Of a stretch of DNA of 17,809 nt, positions 15,053-17,809 are shown one piece after another; position 1 is the first letter of the stretch, and each line of letters begins with the position of its first letter. Below the pieces are notes generated by a model. It had not been told where the DNA came from. It ran no database searches and worked only from the letters and a program-made list of their open reading frames with translations. The position numbers were made by a program, and so were the translations under genes. The DNA comes from CAJUPY01 sp051871275 (GTDB lineage Bacteria; Bacteroidota; Bacteroidia; Bacteroidales; Muribaculaceae), in assembly GCA_051871275.1 (NCBI GenBank), contig JBJECR010000041.1, forward strand, positions 1 through 17,809, in the 5' to 3' direction.

Positions 15053-16243
15053 ATGTGTATTGAAAATTTGAGAAAAGTATGTAACAGGGTTGCTGCTGTT
15101 TTTAAGAGAGAAATATCCATATTTTCTCAGCGACCGTTGATGTTATTCATTATTATTATAGTTCCAATCTTGTGCGTACTTTATTTTACATCATTAATGA
15201 ATGAAGGTTTACCTACTAATATCCCAACAGGAATTGTAGATGAAGATGACACTCACATTACACGTATTGCCACCAGAATCATAGACTCTATGGAAGAAAC
15301 TGAGCTCGTGCATCGCTACGGAAACTTCTCTGAAGCCCGGAAAGCTATGCAAAAAGGAGAGATATACGGTTTTTTCTATATTCCAAAAGGATTTACGGAA
15401 GATGCTATCGCTAACCGTCAGCCCAAACTGTCTTTTTACACAAACGAGGCATACTTTGTTGCCGGAACACTTCTAATGAAAGATTTACGATATATTTGTG
15501 AGCTTGCCGGTCTTGCACTCACTCGTGAGAACCTTTACGCTCACGGACTTACGGAAAAACAAGCCATGTCTGTTTTACAACCTATCGTAATAGAAACACA
15601 CCCCCTTAAGAATTCCTTTCTAAACTATTCAGTCTATCTTAATAATATTATAGTTCCCGGAATATTAATTCTCATTGTGATGCTTTGCACTACTTATTCT
15701 CTTGGCATGGAATGGAAAAACAACCGCCAGAAAGAACTGTACAAATTGAGCGGTTGTTCGTCTGTAATAGCCGTAGCGGGCAAACTATTGCCACAAACAC
15801 TAATTTTCATGTTTCTTTTCACATTTATGGACGTTTATTTCTATAAAATATTAGCCTTTCCTTGCAACTCCGGTCTCTTTCCCATGTTGCTTTTGAGTAT
15901 CGCAACAGTTCTCTCTGCTCAAAGCATCGGAGTATTTCTATTTGGAGTTTTTATAGGCAAAATGCGTCTTTCTATGTGTTTATGTAGCCTTTGGGGAATC
16001 CTGTCATTTTCCATTGCCGGATTTACGTACCCGATCACAGCAATGGATATGCCGCTTCAGATTATCTCTTGGCTGTTTCCGCTGCGTCACTATTATCTCA
16101 TTTACGTTAATCAGGCATTGGACGGCTACAGCATTGTCTATGTTTGGAGTTCTGTAGCATGTATGATATGCTTTATCCTATTGCCGCTCTGCATAATGAA
16201 CAGGTATAAAAAGGCATTTTTAAAATATAAATACGAACAATAA
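15053..16243 (+). CDS. ABC-2 type transporter permease (first of pair)
   Basis: Inner-membrane half of the exporter. The 396 aa show the ABC2_membrane_3-like layout: a cytoplasmic N-terminal helix, TM1 at 29-48 (MLFIIIIVPILCVLYFTSLM), a large external domain of about 145 residues (GIVDEDDTHITRIATRIIDS and GFFYIPKGFTEDAI are typical), then about five TM segments from 196 to the C terminus. FTYPITAMDMPLQIISWLFP near residue 325 is the conserved hydrophobic end motif. It has no nucleotide-binding domain. The ATG follows the adaptor stop by two bases, so translation is probably coupled. It resembles YbhS/YbhR or YhhJ-type permeases; the second permease is probably its heterodimer partner. Confidence 0.92.
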   Translation: MCIENLRKVCNRVAAVFKREISIFSQRPLMLFIIIIVPILCVLYFTSLMNEGLPTNIPTGIVDEDDTHITRIATRIIDSMEETELVHRYGNFSEARKAMQKGEIYGFFYIPKGFTEDAIANRQPKLSFYTNEAYFVAGTLLMKDLRYICELAGLALTRENLYAHGLTEKQAMSVLQPIVIETHPLKNSFLNYSVYLNNIIVPGILILIVMLCTTYSLGMEWKNNRQKELYKLSGCSSVIAVAGKLLPQTLIFMFLFTFMDVYFYKILAFPCNSGLFPMLLLSIATVLSAQSIGVFLFGVFIGKMRLSMCLCSLWGILSFSIAGFTYPITAMDMPLQIISWLFPLRHYYLIYVNQALDGYSIVYVWSSVACMICFILLPLCIMNRYKKAFLKYKYEQ

Positions 16244-16253
16244 AATTCTGAAA

Positions 16254-17423
16254 ATGAAATATATCTGCGAAATATTTCGCCACACATACGAAGAACTAAC
16301 CTCAGTTTTTCACGACAAAGGAATTTTGATATTCATTCTTTTCGTTCCTCTGGCTTACCCGCTACTATATTCATACGTTTATACAAACGAAGTGGTGAGA
16401 AATGTTCCTCTTGCCGTTGTGGATAACTCAATGTCCTACCGGAGCAGAGAATTTGTTAGAAAATTAGATGCCTCTCCGGATGTAAATGTATATTCTATTT
16501 CTAACGATATGACGGAAGCGGAAGAACTGATGAAACGACAAAAAGTGTATGGAATACTCGTTATTCCACCTTCCTTTGAACGCGATATACACGTTGGAAA
16601 CCAAACATACCTGGGTTTATACTGTGATATGTGTTCTATGCTTTACTATAAAGCACTGATGCTGAATGTCACAAACGTTTCACTTGAAATGAATAACGAT
16701 ATCAAAATTAACAAATACCTCAAAAGCACTACAAACCGCGAAGAAGAAATAATCCGTAACCCTATTCAGCATGACTACGTTCCCCTATTCAACCCTTGCA
16801 GCGGATTTGCCTCTTTCCTCATTCCACCGGTTCTTATGCTTATTATCCACCAAACATTGCTTTTGGGTATAGGTATGTCAATCGGCACATCAAAAGAAAA
16901 ATTCAGTGGAAGAATAATGTCACCCGATTGTTCTAATAACAGTATATCTGCCCTTTTATTAGGCAAATCTCTCTTCTATCTATTGCTTTACGTAATGATG
17001 GGAATATATATGTATATCATTGTTACTCCGGGATTTAAATTACCTCAAATAGGAGATTTTTTTACTTTCATATCCTTTTTAATTCCATTTTTGCTCGCGT
17101 GCATTTCATTCGGCCTCTTTCTCTCCATATTTTTGACGCACAGAGAGGACTGCATAATGTTGTTTGTATTTCTTTCCGTTCCTCTTCTCTTTTTGTCAGG
17201 AATCTCATGGCCTACAGCATCTATGTCATACTTCTGGAAATATTTTGCATGGCTCTTTCCTTCCACTTTCGGTATGAACGGTTATGTCCGAATTGCAAGC
17301 ATGGGAGCTAGCCTTGCAGATGTCAGCAAAGAATGGATAGGACTCTGCTTACAAACAATTATATATTTCTCCGCAGCTTATCTAATTTATAAAAGACAAA
17401 TGCACAAACACAATATTTCCTAA
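16254..17423 (+). CDS. ABC-2 type transporter permease (second of pair)
   Basis: Partner of the preceding permease, with the same layout in 389 aa: TM1 at about 23-44 (GILIFILFVPLAYPLLYSYV), an external domain with VPLAVVDNSMSYRSREFVRK and YGILVIPPSFERDIH, then about five TM helices from residue 182 on. The end motif LSGISWPTASMSYFWKYFAW is present. The gene starts 10 bp after the first permease stop and ends the operon. No nucleotide-binding domain is fused to it, and none is encoded in the rest of the window. The two permeases are clearly divergent copies, which argues for a heterodimer. Confidence 0.92.
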   Translation: MKYICEIFRHTYEELTSVFHDKGILIFILFVPLAYPLLYSYVYTNEVVRNVPLAVVDNSMSYRSREFVRKLDASPDVNVYSISNDMTEAEELMKRQKVYGILVIPPSFERDIHVGNQTYLGLYCDMCSMLYYKALMLNVTNVSLEMNNDIKINKYLKSTTNREEEIIRNPIQHDYVPLFNPCSGFASFLIPPVLMLIIHQTLLLGIGMSIGTSKEKFSGRIMSPDCSNNSISALLLGKSLFYLLLYVMMGIYMYIIVTPGFKLPQIGDFFTFISFLIPFLLACISFGLFLSIFLTHREDCIMLFVFLSVPLLFLSGISWPTASMSYFWKYFAWLFPSTFGMNGYVRIASMGASLADVSKEWIGLCLQTIIYFSAAYLIYKRQMHKHNIS

Positions 17424-17493
17424 GCATAATGATTATATCTAAGCAATTTGCTGATTATAGGCAAGTTCTGCAAAATCAGTTGTTGCACAATCA

Positions 17494-17655
17494 CTCTAAT
17501 CACCCTAATCACCCTAATCACCTTAATCTCCTTAAAAACCTTAAATTCCTTAAATTCCTTAAAAACCTTAAAAGCTCTAAAAACTCTAATCTCCTTAAAA
17601 ACCTTAAAAACCTTAAAAACCTTAATCTCCTTAATCTCCTTAAATTCCCTAATCT
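17494..17655. repeat. Degenerate 9-bp tandem repeat array, 18 units
   Basis: Eighteen contiguous units of exactly 9 bp follow the pattern C-Y-Y-T-A-A then three variable bases. The main variants are CCTTAAAAA, CCTTAATCT, CCTTAAATT and CCCTAATCA. Every unit keeps TAA at positions 4-6 and there is no indel. Similar variants occur in neighbouring pairs or triplets (three CCTTAAAAA at 17593-17619, two CCTTAAATT at 17539-17556, two CCTTAATCT at 17620-17637), as expected from slippage or unequal exchange. The plus strand has one G in the whole array (17574). It starts 70 bp after the last permease gene and is followed by a terminator. It has no spacers, so it is not CRISPR. Confidence 0.92.
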
Positions 17656-17675
17656 CCTCTCCCTCAAACAGCAAG

Positions 17676-17694
17676 AGCTGCAAACAGCTTTTTT
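17676..17694 (+). terminator. Intrinsic terminator, probably of the exporter operon
   Basis: AGCTG (17676-17680) and CAGCT (17685-17689) enclose a CAAA loop. The stem can extend through a G-T pair and A-T pairs, and the T run goes to 17694. It is the first plausible terminator after the second permease stop, so the 9-bp array would lie in the operon's 3' untranslated RNA. Confidence 0.6.
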
Positions 17695-17809
17695 CACTGC
17701 TGGCAGCCCTCACGAATTATGGATTTCTCTTACTTGTATATAATTTCTGCCTGTCCGGATTTCCAGATATCAGGAAGCAAATCACTATTTGCACTTAAAG
17801 CGTTATAAA

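Larger units (their letters stand above)
17424..17809. other. Non-coding tail beyond the exporter operon
   Basis: After the second permease the sequence holds a 9-bp tandem array (17494-17655) and an intrinsic terminator (17676-17694). The last 115 bases (17695-17809) show nothing I can assign. Open frames cross the array on both strands only because a 9-bp unit keeps phase and lacks stops in some frames; they encode simple three-residue repeats and are not credible genes. Confidence 0.7.

Noticed and set aside
17494..17655. CRISPR array
   Set aside because: Units are 9 bp and contiguous, with no unique spacers, and no cas genes are near.
17420..17798. Three overlapping open frames (about 97-116 codons) across the 9-bp array on both strands
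   Set aside because: They exist because a 9-bp unit preserves phase and lacks stops in several frames. The products are three-residue repeats without a plausible start context, and a terminator interrupts the region.

Overview
The window looks like chromosomal DNA from an AT-rich member of the Bacteroidales (Bacteroidota); family and genus cannot be fixed from it. Five start regions carry promoters of the Bacteroidota sigma-ABfr type (TTTG or TTG, 19-20 bp, TAnnTTTG). Shine-Dalgarno sequences are mostly absent. The gene content also fits: a single-chain pyruvate:ferredoxin oxidoreductase, LpxH, a small PorT-like outer-membrane barrel, and an AraC regulator divergent from a TolC/HlyD/ABC-2 export operon.

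Layout. (1) 1-54: 5' part of a tRNA-Ser(GCU) on the minus strand, cut by the window edge, divergent from (2) 343-3900, pyruvate:ferredoxin oxidoreductase, which ends at a strong terminator. (3) 4077-6095 minus: a secreted type I pullulanase with its own promoter and terminator. (4) 6096-6840: a 745-bp AT-rich gap with a long hairpin and a partly duplicated promoter block, leading into (5) 6841-7374, a small HTH regulator. (6) 7748-8820 minus: a two-gene operon, MIP18/SufT-like protein then LpxH, with a one-base stop/start overlap. It converges on the HTH gene through a shared bidirectional terminator. (7) 8933-9538: a beta-barrel outer-membrane protein, divergent from the sufT-lpxH operon through interleaved promoters. 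(8) 9701-11490: a small unknown gene and an M28-family metallopeptidase lipoprotein, probably co-transcribed. (9) 11554-12435 minus: an AraC-family regulator, divergent from (10) 12626-17423, a tight four-gene export operon: TolC-like channel, HlyD-like adaptor and two ABC-2 type permeases, with no ATPase gene in the window. (11) 17494-17655: an 18-unit, 9-bp degenerate tandem array, nearly free of G on the plus strand, followed by an intrinsic terminator.

Most genes are ordinary housekeeping or envelope functions. PFOR and pullulanase serve fermentation and alpha-glucan use; LpxH makes lipid A; the SufT-like protein matures Fe-S proteins such as PFOR. The least explained parts are the 9-bp array beyond the exporter operon, the exporter's missing ATPase, a 14-bp direct repeat set 63 bp apart between the AraC gene and the exporter, and the long gap before the HTH gene. 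No proven new system is visible. The array is the strongest candidate for something unusual.
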